This document shows positions 17,178 to 25,881 of a stretch of 64,000 nucleotides of DNA, piece by piece. The position numbers and the translations under genes were made by a program. Position 1 is the stretch's first letter. Each line of letters starts with the position of its first letter. A model generated the notes under the pieces. The model searched no databases. It was not told where the DNA came from and worked only from the letters and a program-made list of their open reading frames with translations. The DNA is from Acidovorax soli (GTDB taxonomy: Bacteria; Pseudomonadota; Gammaproteobacteria; Burkholderiales; Burkholderiaceae_C): NCBI RefSeq assembly GCF_014207955.1, contig NZ_JACHLK010000010.1, positions 62,001 to 126,000 of the forward strand, in the 5' to 3' direction.

Positions 17178-18023
17178 ATGCGCCCCAAGCCCCCTCCCAC
17201 CCTGCCGCCCGTGCGCACCATCGGGCCGATGCAGCCCCTGGCCTGGCTGGCCCTGGCCTGGCGCGACATGGTGCGCACCGGCGGGCTGAGCTTTGCGCAC
17301 GGCCTGGCGGTGGCGCTGTTCGGCGGCCTGCTGCTGGCCGTGGCGCACCACCATTTCGGACTGCTGGTGGGAGCCCTGTCAGGCTTTCTGGTGGTGGCGC
17401 CGATGCTGGCCACCAGCCTGTATGCGCTGAGCCGTGCGCTGGAGCGTGGCGAGCCCGCCAATGCGGCCCTGGTGCGCCGCACCTGGCTCGACTGGCAGCA
17501 CAGCCACCCCGCCAAGTGGGGCGACCACGATTACTGGTGCCTGGTGCAGTTCGGCGCGCTGCTGGCGCTGGCGGCCACGGGCTGGGTGCTCACTTCGGCG
17601 GCGCTCATCACCTTGCTGGCGCCGCTGCCCGTGCGCACTCCGCTCGACTTCATGCACCATGTGGTGCTTGCGCCCGATGGCCGGTTGTTCGCGCTGTGGC
17701 TGGCGCTGGGCAGCCTGCTGGCCGCGCCCATCTTCGCCTCCAGCGTGGTGGCCATGCCGCTGCTGCTGGACCGCCGCGCCACGCTGCGCCAGGCGGTGCT
17801 CACGAGCTGGCAGGCGGTGCTGGCCAACCCCTTGCCGATGGCGCTGTGGGCGGCGCTGATCCTGGGCTTCACCTTGCTGGGCCTGGCTTCGCTGCTGCTC
17901 GGGCTGATCGCCGTGCTGCCCATGCTGGGCCATGCGAGCTGGCATGCCTACCGCGACCTGGTCGATGCCTCGGGCCTGCCGGAGCGCGGTGGTGGTGCGG
18001 GTGGGGTGGGGCGGCGGCCATGA
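17178..18023 (+). CDS. DUF2189-type integral membrane protein
   Basis: A 281-residue protein with about six hydrophobic segments and a short cytoplasmic N-terminus (PPVRTIGPMQPLAWLALAWRD), the pattern of the DUF2189/BPSS1780-like family. Features include FLVVAPMLATSLYALSRALE and a charged loop with HPAKWGDHDYW. Function is unknown. Its stop overlaps the start of the DUF2788 gene by 4 bp. In my recollection related proteins occur near small respiratory or membrane genes in Burkholderiales. Confidence 0.75.
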   Translation: MRPKPPPTLPPVRTIGPMQPLAWLALAWRDMVRTGGLSFAHGLAVALFGGLLLAVAHHHFGLLVGALSGFLVVAPMLATSLYALSRALERGEPANAALVRRTWLDWQHSHPAKWGDHDYWCLVQFGALLALAATGWVLTSAALITLLAPLPVRTPLDFMHHVVLAPDGRLFALWLALGSLLAAPIFASSVVAMPLLLDRRATLRQAVLTSWQAVLANPLPMALWAALILGFTLLGLASLLLGLIAVLPMLGHASWHAYRDLVDASGLPERGGGAGGVGRRP

Positions 18024-18232
18024 TCTTCGGCTTTACCGAGGCGCAGCTCTCGGGCTTTTTCCTCACCTGGGGCGTGGGCGCCTTCATCGTCTACATGCTG
18101 TTCATCATTGGCCAGTTGGCCTGGGAGTCCAAGGCCGGGCGCTTCGGCACTTTTGTGCTGTTCCTGGGGCTGGGGGTGGGCTTCATCGGCTTCATCGCCA
18201 AGGTGCTGATCCAATGGTGGCTGGAGCGGTGA
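18020..18232 (+). CDS. DUF2788-type small membrane protein
   Basis: A 70-residue protein with two predicted membrane helices (FFLTWGVGAFIVYMLFIIG and FVLFLGLGVGFIGFIAKVLI) joined by a charged loop, and a short hydrophilic C-terminus. This matches the DUF2788 pattern. The ATG overlaps the preceding gene's TGA, so the two are probably made together. Function is unknown. Confidence 0.75.
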   Translation: MIFGFTEAQLSGFFLTWGVGAFIVYMLFIIGQLAWESKAGRFGTFVLFLGLGVGFIGFIAKVLIQWWLER

Positions 18233-18292
18233 GACCGTTTGCGACAAAGTGGTGATGGTGCGGTGGGGCGAACAGGTTCTAAGATCCGCCCC

Positions 18293-19804
18293 ATGTCCTT
18301 ACCCACGACCACCCCATTGCTCACCCGTGCCGAAACCAGCGGCTACACCGAGACCTCCACCCACGCCGATGTGATGGCCTATGTCCAGGGCCTGGCGGCG
18401 CTGGGCGACCCGCGCCTGCACATCACCGACTTCGGCAGCTCGCCCGAGGGGCGTGCCTTGCCACTGCTGGTGCTGTCGGCCCAAGGCCACCACACGCCCG
18501 AGGCCGCGCAGGCCAGCGGCCTGCCCGTGGTGCTGATGCTGTGCGGCATCCATGCCGGCGAGGTCGAAGGCAAGGAGGGCGTGCTCATGCTGGTGCGCAA
18601 CCTGCTGTGCGGCGAGCATGGCGACGAGCTGCTGGCGCGCTGCATCCTGCTCGTGGTACCGCTGTTCAACCCCGACGGCAACGACCGCATGAGCGCCGAC
18701 AACCGCCCGCTGGACATCGCCCACCTGCGCGGGCAGGACGGCCCCACCCTGGTGGGCACGCGCACCAATGCCGCAGGCGTGAACCTCAACCGCGACTACA
18801 TGCGCCAGCAGGCGCCCGAGATGCGCCTCTTGCAGCAGCGCGTGTGCCAGCCCTGGAACCCGCACCTCACGCTGGACTGCCATGCCACCAATGGCTCCAT
18901 CCACCGCTTTGCGCTGACCTACGACATCCCCCACACCGAGCACACGGGCCGTGCCGAACCCGTGGCCTACATGCGCGAGCGCATGATGCCGGCCGTGCAG
19001 GCCGCGGTGAAGCGCACCGAGGGCCTGGACACCTTCTGGTACGGCAACTTCGTGCGCGACGAGGGTGGCCAGGGCCAGGGCTGGATCACCTACACCCACC
19101 ACCCGCGCTTCGGCTGCAACTACCGCGGGCTGACCAACCGGCTCGACGTGCTGCTGGAGGCGTATTCGTACATCAGCTACCAGGAGCGCGTGGAGGTCAC
19201 CTACGCCGTGCTGCGCGAGGCCCTGGTCTATGCCGCCGCCAACGGCCAGGAGATCGTCGACCTGCTTGCCGCCTGTGCCGAGCCGCCACAGCAAATCGCC
19301 ATCCGCTACGCACTGGAGGCGGTCCCCGGCACCACGGTGGAAGTGCTCACGCGCGAGCCCTACACCCTGACCGGCGACCCTGTGAGCGTGCAGGTGCCGC
19401 ACTACGCCCACTTCGTGCCCACGGCCACGGTGCAGCGCCCCTGGGCCTACGCCATGCCCCAGGCCGTGGCCGACTGGCTGCAGGGCCATGGCCTGCAGGC
19501 CACGCCCGTGGCAGCCGGTACGCAGCTGGAGGTGGAAGTGCCCGTGATGCAGCAGCCCGTGGCCGAGCCCGGCCCCGCCATCCTCGAAGCCCAGGCCAGC
19601 ACCCACTGGATGGCCAGCCACCAGCGCACCCAGCGGGCCCTGCCCGAGGGCTGGTGTGTGGTGACCACCAGCCAGCGCTACGGCGCCATCGCCGTGGTGG
19701 CCTGCGAGGCCGAGAGCGACGATGGCGTGATTGCCAATGGCATCGTGGCCGAGCCGGTGGTGGGGGCGGAGTTGCCGGTGTGGCGGGTTGTTGCCCCGGT
19801 GTAG
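18293..19804 (+). CDS. M14-family zinc carboxypeptidase-like protein
   Basis: A 503-residue protein with an M14 metallocarboxypeptidase domain in its first 330 residues. Zinc ligands His87 and Glu90 (GIHAGEVEGKEG) and His197 (DCHATNG) are present, as is the substrate-binding NLNRDY. The C-terminal 170 residues form an unrecognised accessory region. No signal peptide is seen, so it may act in the cytoplasm on peptides or peptidoglycan fragments, or leave by another route. The start at 18293 is chosen because the upstream extension is rich in Gly/Arg and lacks a ribosome site. Confidence 0.85.
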   Translation: MSLPTTTPLLTRAETSGYTETSTHADVMAYVQGLAALGDPRLHITDFGSSPEGRALPLLVLSAQGHHTPEAAQASGLPVVLMLCGIHAGEVEGKEGVLMLVRNLLCGEHGDELLARCILLVVPLFNPDGNDRMSADNRPLDIAHLRGQDGPTLVGTRTNAAGVNLNRDYMRQQAPEMRLLQQRVCQPWNPHLTLDCHATNGSIHRFALTYDIPHTEHTGRAEPVAYMRERMMPAVQAAVKRTEGLDTFWYGNFVRDEGGQGQGWITYTHHPRFGCNYRGLTNRLDVLLEAYSYISYQERVEVTYAVLREALVYAAANGQEIVDLLAACAEPPQQIAIRYALEAVPGTTVEVLTREPYTLTGDPVSVQVPHYAHFVPTATVQRPWAYAMPQAVADWLQGHGLQATPVAAGTQLEVEVPVMQQPVAEPGPAILEAQASTHWMASHQRTQRALPEGWCVVTTSQRYGAIAVVACEAESDDGVIANGIVAEPVVGAELPVWRVVAPV

Positions 19805-19829
19805 GTCCTCGGATTGGTTTTTAGGGTGA

Positions 19830-19865
19830 TTTAGTCATTTGTACTAATTATTGATTTTGACTAAA
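19830..19865. promoter_or_regulatory. AT-rich inverted repeat before the AAA ATPase gene
   Basis: TTTAGTCA (19830-19837) and TGACTAAA (19858-19865) form perfect 8-bp arms around a 20-base AT-rich spacer, ending 9 bp before the ATG at 19875. It stands out from the GC-rich surroundings and probably contains the promoter and a repressor or self-regulation site for the ATPase gene. Confidence 0.5.
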
Positions 19866-19874
19866 ATTGCCCAA

Positions 19875-21056
19875 ATGGACCTCTTCCACCGCCCCGCACT
19901 GGCCGAACAGATGGCCAAACAGCTGCTGGAGCCCGGCCTGCTTGATCAGGGGCTGCGCTCGGGGCTCTTCCTGTCGGGCCTGCGCCGCACGGGCAAGACC
20001 ACCTTTTTGCGCCAGGACCTGATCCCCGCGCTGGAGGCCAAGGGCGCCATCGTCATCTATGTCGACCTGTGGGCCGACACCAAGGCCGACCCGGCCACCC
20101 TGGTGCACGCGGCCATCCGCCGCGCGCTGGCCGACCTGCAGTCGCCGGGCTCGGGCGTGCTGGGCCGCCTGGCGCGGCTCAAGGGGATTGACGTGGGGGC
20201 GGCGGGCTTCAAGTTCGGTTTTCAGCTGAACGACGTGGGCGCCAAGGGCGGGGTCACGCTGGCCGAGGCGCTGACCGAGGTGATCGAGCTGGCCCGCACC
20301 GACCTGGTCCTGATCGTCGACGAGGTGCAGCAGGCCCTGGCGGGCGACGATGGCGCGCAGATGCTGCTGGCCATCAAGGCCGCGCGCGATGCCATCAATC
20401 CGCGGCCGGACACGCCGGGGCATTTTCTTTTCATCGGCACAGGCTCGCACCGCGCGCAGGTGGTGGGCATGACACTGCAGGGCAAGCATGCCTTTGCCGG
20501 TGCCACCTCGGTCGAATACCCCACGCTCGATGGCGACTACGTGGCCTACGTGCTGCAGGGCATTGCCGAGGAGGGCGCCCCCGTGCTGCCCAGCCTGCCC
20601 GTGGCGACTGCCGCCTTCAACCTGCTGGGCCGCCGGCCCGAAGAACTGATACGCGCGCTGCGCCAGCTGCAGCGCGAAGACCCGGCCGAGGCCGACCGCC
20701 TGCTCCCCGTGATCGCCGCGACGCTCAAGGGCGCGGCGGCCGATGTGGAGCTGCGCAAGCTCGAAGACCTGGGTGTGCTGGCCGGCGCCATCTTCGACCG
20801 CGTGGCACGCGTGGAGGGCGACGCCAGCGGCCTGTTCACCACCGAGGCCCTGGCCGAGTACACCGCCACCGTGGGCCGCGAGGTCACGGCCGACCAGGTG
20901 CAGCGCGTGTCGGAAGAACTGCGCGATGCCAACCTCATCGTGCGCAAGGGGCATGGCACCTATGCGGTGACGGATCCGTTTGTGCAGCAGGCGTGGCGGG
21001 AGCGCAAGGCGCTGGCGGGGCCAGTGCCCAAATCCATTGATGCTGGGCAGGGCTGA
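19875..21056 (+). CDS. AAA-family ATP-binding protein of unknown function
   Basis: A 393-residue STAND/AAA-like ATPase. Walker A GLRRTGKT (35-42) and Walker B LVLIVDEVQ (Asp149-Glu150) are intact, and the GTGSHRAQV segment resembles a sensor-1 region. A helical lid and a winged-helix-like C-terminus (TADQVQRVSEELRDANLIVRKGHGTYAVTD, described by positions 350-380) follow. The fold resembles predicted ATPases often found alone or with toxin-like partners; the role is unknown. An in-frame TTG lies 24 bp upstream, but the ATG is preferred. An AT-rich inverted repeat precedes it, and two unknown genes of different base use follow. Confidence 0.75.
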   Translation: MDLFHRPALAEQMAKQLLEPGLLDQGLRSGLFLSGLRRTGKTTFLRQDLIPALEAKGAIVIYVDLWADTKADPATLVHAAIRRALADLQSPGSGVLGRLARLKGIDVGAAGFKFGFQLNDVGAKGGVTLAEALTEVIELARTDLVLIVDEVQQALAGDDGAQMLLAIKAARDAINPRPDTPGHFLFIGTGSHRAQVVGMTLQGKHAFAGATSVEYPTLDGDYVAYVLQGIAEEGAPVLPSLPVATAAFNLLGRRPEELIRALRQLQREDPAEADRLLPVIAATLKGAAADVELRKLEDLGVLAGAIFDRVARVEGDASGLFTTEALAEYTATVGREVTADQVQRVSEELRDANLIVRKGHGTYAVTDPFVQQAWRERKALAGPVPKSIDAGQG

Positions 21057-21080
21057 GGGCCGAAGAAACGAGAGCCCAGG

Positions 21081-21803
21081 ATGTCCATGAGACAAGCAGA
21101 CCTGATCGCCAGGATGCATGCGGAAGGTCACACCATCGTGGAAACCATCAAGGCGGTGCGAAAGCAATTCAGCCTGTCGCTGGGAGAAGCCAAGATCCAG
21201 GTGTCGAACCATCCCGCCTGGGTCGACGTCGTAAGGGCTGCGGAACCCTTGCATGATGCGCTTGAACGCGCGGCAGCCTGGGAGGCATTCCACGGGCTCC
21301 GCTTGGCTGAGATGGAAATCCTCAGAATCCCATGGAGCACGCTGCGGCAGGCAGGCGGTACAGCAGAACAGGTGCCCCATGCCTTGATGGACCTGCTGCA
21401 TGCACCCACCCCGGAACTGGCGACCCAAGCTTATTGGAGGCTGGAGAACCAGGTGGTGGTCCAGGGACAGCTTTACCAGGCCGCAGAGCCGGTGGTGTCT
21501 GTTTTGATGGCGGCGTTGCTCGCTGAAGAGAGCCCTCGGCACGTGAGGCTTGGTGTGCTCGAATTGCTCTTCCAGATTGTGTCGGGTTCAGCGCACGACA
21601 GTGAAATTGCGCTGGGCAACAGGTGCGTAGAAGAAGTCTGCCGGGACAGGGCCAGGGAAGGCTTGTGGATTCTGTACCGGGAATGGGTGTGTGGTGAGCG
21701 TGACGCTGCCGGGGAGGTCATCAAGTTGATCGAAGACGATGGGACGCGGCTTGACGCCATCCGCAAGGTCGTCGACGCACCGGGTCACGGAAGCCAACAA
21801 TGA
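21081..21803 (+). CDS. hypothetical protein with an L7/L12-like N-terminus
   Basis: A 240-residue protein of unknown function. Residues about 15-50 (TIVETIKAVRKQFSLSLGEA and the KIQVSNHPAW that follows) resemble the C-terminal domain of ribosomal protein L7/L12, which has I-IKAVR, L-L-EAK and V-P at matching spacing. The remainder is helical and HEAT-like (PHALMDLLHAPTPELATQAY; SPRHVRLGVLELLFQIVSG). No signal peptide or membrane helix is present. Codon use is less GC-biased than in flanking genes. It lies 24 bp after the ATPase gene and 28 bp before the next unknown gene, so the three may be co-transcribed. An immunity or adaptor role is only a guess. Confidence 0.6.
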   Translation: MSMRQADLIARMHAEGHTIVETIKAVRKQFSLSLGEAKIQVSNHPAWVDVVRAAEPLHDALERAAAWEAFHGLRLAEMEILRIPWSTLRQAGGTAEQVPHALMDLLHAPTPELATQAYWRLENQVVVQGQLYQAAEPVVSVLMAALLAEESPRHVRLGVLELLFQIVSGSAHDSEIALGNRCVEEVCRDRAREGLWILYREWVCGERDAAGEVIKLIEDDGTRLDAIRKVVDAPGHGSQQ

Positions 21804-21831
21804 CCTGCTCGCAGTCTGCCAAGAACAGGAC

Positions 21832-22152
21832 ATGAACACCGTAAAGCCGCCTCGTTGGCCCAGCGGCGATTGCTGTGCGGTGCTCGCAAGCAAGCTGACA
21901 ATGGACGAATTGCATCGGCGGCAGCCCTTGCAATTGTTTCGCGCTCAAGACGATCTGGACTGGTTCACTGGCGCCCTGCTAGATGCGCCTTCCTTGGGGC
22001 CCTTGCTCTTGATGAGACATGACGGGAATCCCGATGGACTGACGACCTTCTATGTGGATGCTCTGTGCGACGTAAAGGCTGCGCAAGCGTTTGTCATGGA
22101 TCTATTTTGCTTGCGTGACGGAGAAATCGCCTGGGCTTTGGCATTGCGCTAA
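21832..22152 (+). CDS. small hypothetical protein
   Basis: A 106-residue soluble protein with no recognised domain; it contains DELHRRQPLQLF and DLDWFTGALLD. The ATG at 21832 is preceded by AACAGGA, a usable ribosome site. Codon use is less GC-biased than average for the window, like its upstream neighbour. It may form a unit with the two genes before it. Confidence 0.55.
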   Translation: MNTVKPPRWPSGDCCAVLASKLTMDELHRRQPLQLFRAQDDLDWFTGALLDAPSLGPLLLMRHDGNPDGLTTFYVDALCDVKAAQAFVMDLFCLRDGEIAWALALR

Positions 22153-22210
22153 ACATTGGCCCAGGCGGCTTGGCGGCCGATAGAGGTGGGTTCTGCCATG
22201 CTGTGGCAAT

Positions 22211-22927
22211 TCAGTACTTCAGCTTCGGGTACCAATCCGCAGGCCGCCCTCCCGGCGTCAGATCAAGGATGGACCACAGCGACGCAATGTCCGGCGCATC
22301 GCGAGGATCCTGCCCCGGGTCGGCCATGTCCTTGGTCATCTCGCTGGCCCAGAACAGCCGTACCTGGCCGTCGCCATCGCGCTGGAACACCACCAGCGCC
22401 GGGTACTCGCTGCCATCGTCCATGAGGATGCCCAGGTCCTTGGCATAGTCGTCGCCGATGGTCTGCACGAAGTTGAGGTCGCGCCAGCCGCGTTCCTGCG
22501 CGAAGGCGTACTGGCGCTCCACGGGCGAGCGGCCCAGGATCTTGAGGGCCACGCGCTGCTGGATGTCGGCGGCATTGCCTTCGACCGCGCCGAGCCAGTT
22601 GGTGCACATGGGGCAGGGGCGTTCGCGCTGCGGGCCGTACATCCAGAAGTACGTCACCAGGGTGTGCTTGTCGCCGAACAGGTCGGCCAGGCCCACCTCG
22701 AAGCCCTGTTCGTCCTTGAAGCGGTAGTTCTTGGCGATGACCGGGCCGGGCGGCAGGGCCTGGCGCTGCGCGACCAGGCGCGTCATGTGGCGGCGGAACT
22801 CGATCTCCTCGGCCAGCAGGGCCTTGCGCGCGGCTTCGTACTCGGCGGATGCGCCGGGGAAGGGGGTCCTGGCCTTCTCGGCCAGTTGGGCCGCGGGTTT
22901 CAACGCGGATCCTGCGCTCGTGCTCAT
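22211..22927 (-). CDS. DUF899 thioredoxin-like protein
   Basis: A 238-residue DUF899-family protein with a thioredoxin-like fold. Family marks are EEIEFRRHMTRLVAQRQALP near residue 45, a predicted strand LVTYFWMYGP and the PCPMCTNW cysteine site, which resembles a CxxC-type redox centre. It probably acts in the cytoplasm; its substrate is unknown. A GGAG ribosome site precedes the ATG. It is convergent with the unknown genes to its left. Confidence 0.85.
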   Translation of the reverse strand: MSTSAGSALKPAAQLAEKARTPFPGASAEYEAARKALLAEEIEFRRHMTRLVAQRQALPPGPVIAKNYRFKDEQGFEVGLADLFGDKHTLVTYFWMYGPQRERPCPMCTNWLGAVEGNAADIQQRVALKILGRSPVERQYAFAQERGWRDLNFVQTIGDDYAKDLGILMDDGSEYPALVVFQRDGDGQVRLFWASEMTKDMADPGQDPRDAPDIASLWSILDLTPGGRPADWYPKLKY

Positions 22928-23058
22928 GTCGGTCTCCTGCCTGTGCCCGGCGTTGGCCGGCGGGTGCGGATGGGTAGACGCTCGACTGTGCAGGCAGGCG
23001 GGGTGCTTGCGGGTAGGAGAAATGCCCGCCTGTGCTGGTTGCTACATGCGCTCAGGCC

Positions 23059-23592
23059 CTATTCCCCCGCGACCGCAATCGTCTCCAGGCTCTTTCTCAG
23101 CTCTTTCTCCACCGCCGGAAAGTCGCCCTTGGTGGAGTTGAGGTTGAGCACCAGCATCCGGCCCCGGTGGGGGGTGACCAGCATGATGTTGTAGATGTCG
23201 GCCTCGCTGGCGCGCGAGGTCATCTCCAGGTAGATCCACTGCTGGCCCTGCATGTCGATGAGCTTCTTCTGCTTCCAGTCGATGCGCGGGATGACGCGGT
23301 CGAACAGGGTTTCGAAGGAGGCCTTGACCTGGGGCAGCTTGTCCTTGGTCAGGGCCTGGGGCTTGAGTTCCAGGGCAATGGTGGTGGTGCGCTGGGCATT
23401 GCCGGCCACAAAGGTCGGTGCGCGCCCCGAGGCGTACTTGGCGCCGATTTCTTCGCTCGTCAGTTCGGTGAATCCTTCGGGCGCCTTGAACGAGACACCT
23501 GCGTCGGGAATCTCGAAGGTGGCGGCCCAGGCCATGGGTGCTGTGGCTGCAGCACCGGCAGCCAGGCACAGGGTGGCGATCCAGTTTTTCAT
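23059..23592 (-). CDS. exported hypothetical protein
   Basis: A 177-residue protein with a clear signal peptide (MKNWIATLCLAAGAAATAPMAWA). The mature part is beta-rich: FEIPDAGVSFKAPEGFTELT, then TTIALELKPQALT and GQQWIYLEMTSRA. It resembles small periplasmic proteins of the lipoprotein LpqN/PsbP-like fold, but the family is not recognised. In-frame ATGs at 23607 and 23616 are less likely because the signal peptide begins at 23592. It appears to stand alone. Confidence 0.7.
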   Translation of the reverse strand: MKNWIATLCLAAGAAATAPMAWAATFEIPDAGVSFKAPEGFTELTSEEIGAKYASGRAPTFVAGNAQRTTTIALELKPQALTKDKLPQVKASFETLFDRVIPRIDWKQKKLIDMQGQQWIYLEMTSRASEADIYNIMLVTPHRGRMLVLNLNSTKGDFPAVEKELRKSLETIAVAGE

Positions 23593-23888
23593 GGCGGTCT
23601 GGTGCATCACGAGCATTCAAGCCAATGGCCTGTAGGCCCCTGGCCTCCCTCCTCGTTGCACCGGTTTTTTGTGGAGACGCCAGTATCCACATGCATCGGC
23701 GTTTTGGTGGGTGGTTGCAGATTTTTACGCTTTGGTAAGTGCGCAGTAGTTCACACAAATGGGGGATTGCAGGAGCCCTCAGTGTCAACCAACAGGTCGT
23801 TGATCAGCGTGGCCAGGTGCGCGGCCCCAGATGGGCGGTATTCCGGGTGGCAGGTGGGATGCATGCGTTTTGCGATACAAACACCCCC

Positions 23889-24206
23889 ATGTCCCTGAGT
23901 CCACCCCAGCCGCCTACCTTTAAACCCACCTTCCTCCACGTGCCTCCCGGCCCTGTGGCGGGCCCCTTGCAGTTGTCGCCCGTCAACGCCACCGTGGTGG
24001 CCGTGCACACGGCCAATGGCGCACATGTGGGCTCGCTCAAAAAGGTGGGTGGGACCTGGAAGTTCAAGGCCATGGGCTACGACGCTGCGGGAGGCATGGA
24101 GCCGGGCCACGGCCCGCTGACGGACCAGCACAACATGCAGTTCGACGCGCCCGATGCCGCCGAGGTGAGCGCCAGGTTGCTGGGCGCGTTGGGGAGTACC
24201 TTGTAA
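23889..24206 (+). CDS. small hypothetical protein
   Basis: A 105-residue protein with a Pro-rich start, a middle of strand-like segments (NATVVAVHTANGAHVGSLKK) and an acidic-to-helical C-terminus (DAAEVSARLLGALGSTL). No signal peptide or known domain is seen. The upstream 280 bp is less GC-rich and probably contains its promoter. It is a plausible real gene because its composition and codon use are natural. Confidence 0.55.
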   Translation: MSLSPPQPPTFKPTFLHVPPGPVAGPLQLSPVNATVVAVHTANGAHVGSLKKVGGTWKFKAMGYDAAGGMEPGHGPLTDQHNMQFDAPDAAEVSARLLGALGSTL

Positions 24207-24375
24207 GGATAGTCAATAAGCGGCCTACCTGGGGCGGGCGCCACTGCTCGCGCTCTGCCGTGCCCCAGGCCAGGCCTGGGTGTCTGGCATGGCTGATTTG
24301 CGTGATGGGGTGCGTGGTGCGGGTGAGCTGCCCCTATGGCGTGGGTGCGGTGCAGACCGTTCATAGAATACCGCG

Positions 24376-25881
24376 ATGCCTTTCCTTCTGACCCGTCCGC
24401 TGCGGCTTGCCGCAGCGCCCCTTCTGGTGCTGGCCTGTGCGGTGGCCTACGCCCAGAATGCCCCCCAACCTGCGACGGCTCCCAAGGCCGTGGCTGCCAC
24501 CGCCAGTACGCCCGCCATTCGTGCCACCGGCGCGGCATTGCCTGCGGCACCGGCATCCCAAGCGATGCCGCCCGCTGCAGCGGGGGGCGAACCGGTGGAC
24601 AGCCGTGCGGCTGCATCGGCGACAGCGGCGGTAACCGGTGCGGGTGCTGCGCCCGCGGCACCCCTGTCCCGCGATGCCCGGCGCATCTATGAGCTGTCGC
24701 GCGACAAGCTGGTGCAGATCCGCACGCTGCTGCGCAATGCCGACACCCAGGCGTCGATCGGCTCGGGGTTTTTTGTCTCTGCGGATGGCCTGATCGTCAC
24801 CAACTTCCATGTGGCCAGCCAGCTGGCGCTGGAGCCCGAGCGTTACCGCGGCGTGTACGTCACGATGGAGGGGCAGGAGGGCGAGGTCGAGCTGCTGGCG
24901 TTCGATGTGCAGCGCGACCTGGCGGTGCTGCGCGCCAAGGCCCGCACCGCAGCGGCGCCGGTGCTGGGCTTTCGGCCCGCCGCAGAGCCCCTGGCACAGG
25001 GCGAGCGCATCTACTCGCTGGGCAACCCGCTGGACATCGGCTTTGCCGTCACGGAGGGCACCTACAACGGCCTGGTGCGGCGCAGCTTCTACCCGCGGAT
25101 CTTCTTTGGCGGCACGCTCAACCCCGGCATGAGCGGTGGCCCCTCGGTGGACGATTCGGGGCGGGTGCTGGGCGTCAACGTGGCCAAGCGGCTCGATGGC
25201 GAGCAGGTCAGCTTCCTGATCCCCGCCGAGTTTGCAGAGGCGCTGGTGCAGCGCGCGGCCAGCGCTGAGCCCATCACGCAGCCCGCGTACGCGGAGTTGA
25301 CGAGGCAATTGACAGGGCACCAGCAGGTGCTGACCGAGCGGTTTCTGAAAGATCCGTTTCGTGAGCAACGCCACGGCAACTACCGGGTGCCGGTACCCGA
25401 TGACGCGCTGGCGCGGTGCTGGGGATCGGGGCGCGACCCGAACTTCCCGGGTTTGAACCTGGAACGCACGCAGTGCCAGGCCGACAGCGATGTCGTGGCC
25501 GGCGACTACAGCACCGGCACCGTGCGCCTGGGCTATGAGGCCTACAACGCCCCCACCTTGGGCGCGGCGCGGTTTGCCCGGGTGTTCTCGCAAAGCTTTG
25601 CCAACGAGCGCTTCCAGACGCGTGGCAACCGCCACCAGACGGCCGTTGAATGCAGCGAGCGTTTTGTCGACGCCGGCAGCCTGCCGCTGCGGGCGGTGGT
25701 CTGCATGTCGGCCTACCGCAAACTGCCCGGCCTGTACAACATGACCGTGCTGACGGCCTCGGTCAACCAGCCCACGCAAGGCATCCTGGGCCGCCTGGAT
25801 GTGCAGGGCATCGCTTTTGACAACGGCATGAAGCTGGCCAGCCACTACCTCAAGGCGTTTCGCTGGGAGGCCGCGCCATGA
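24376..25881 (+). CDS. secreted trypsin-like (S1C) serine protease
   Basis: A 501-residue protein. A signal peptide ends near AYAQ (24-27), an Ala/Pro linker runs to about 95, and a trypsin-like domain of the HtrA class spans about 105-290. The catalytic triad is His145 (TNFHVAS), Asp181 (QRDLAVL) and Ser253 (GMSGGPS). There is no PDZ domain; instead an unknown region (300-501) carries Cys348, Cys367, Cys426 and Cys443, which could form two disulfides in the periplasm. It overlaps the FHA gene by 4 bp, and the two probably work as a pair. Confidence 0.85.
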   Translation: MPFLLTRPLRLAAAPLLVLACAVAYAQNAPQPATAPKAVAATASTPAIRATGAALPAAPASQAMPPAAAGGEPVDSRAAASATAAVTGAGAAPAAPLSRDARRIYELSRDKLVQIRTLLRNADTQASIGSGFFVSADGLIVTNFHVASQLALEPERYRGVYVTMEGQEGEVELLAFDVQRDLAVLRAKARTAAAPVLGFRPAAEPLAQGERIYSLGNPLDIGFAVTEGTYNGLVRRSFYPRIFFGGTLNPGMSGGPSVDDSGRVLGVNVAKRLDGEQVSFLIPAEFAEALVQRAASAEPITQPAYAELTRQLTGHQQVLTERFLKDPFREQRHGNYRVPVPDDALARCWGSGRDPNFPGLNLERTQCQADSDVVAGDYSTGTVRLGYEAYNAPTLGAARFARVFSQSFANERFQTRGNRHQTAVECSERFVDAGSLPLRAVVCMSAYRKLPGLYNMTVLTASVNQPTQGILGRLDVQGIAFDNGMKLASHYLKAFRWEAAP

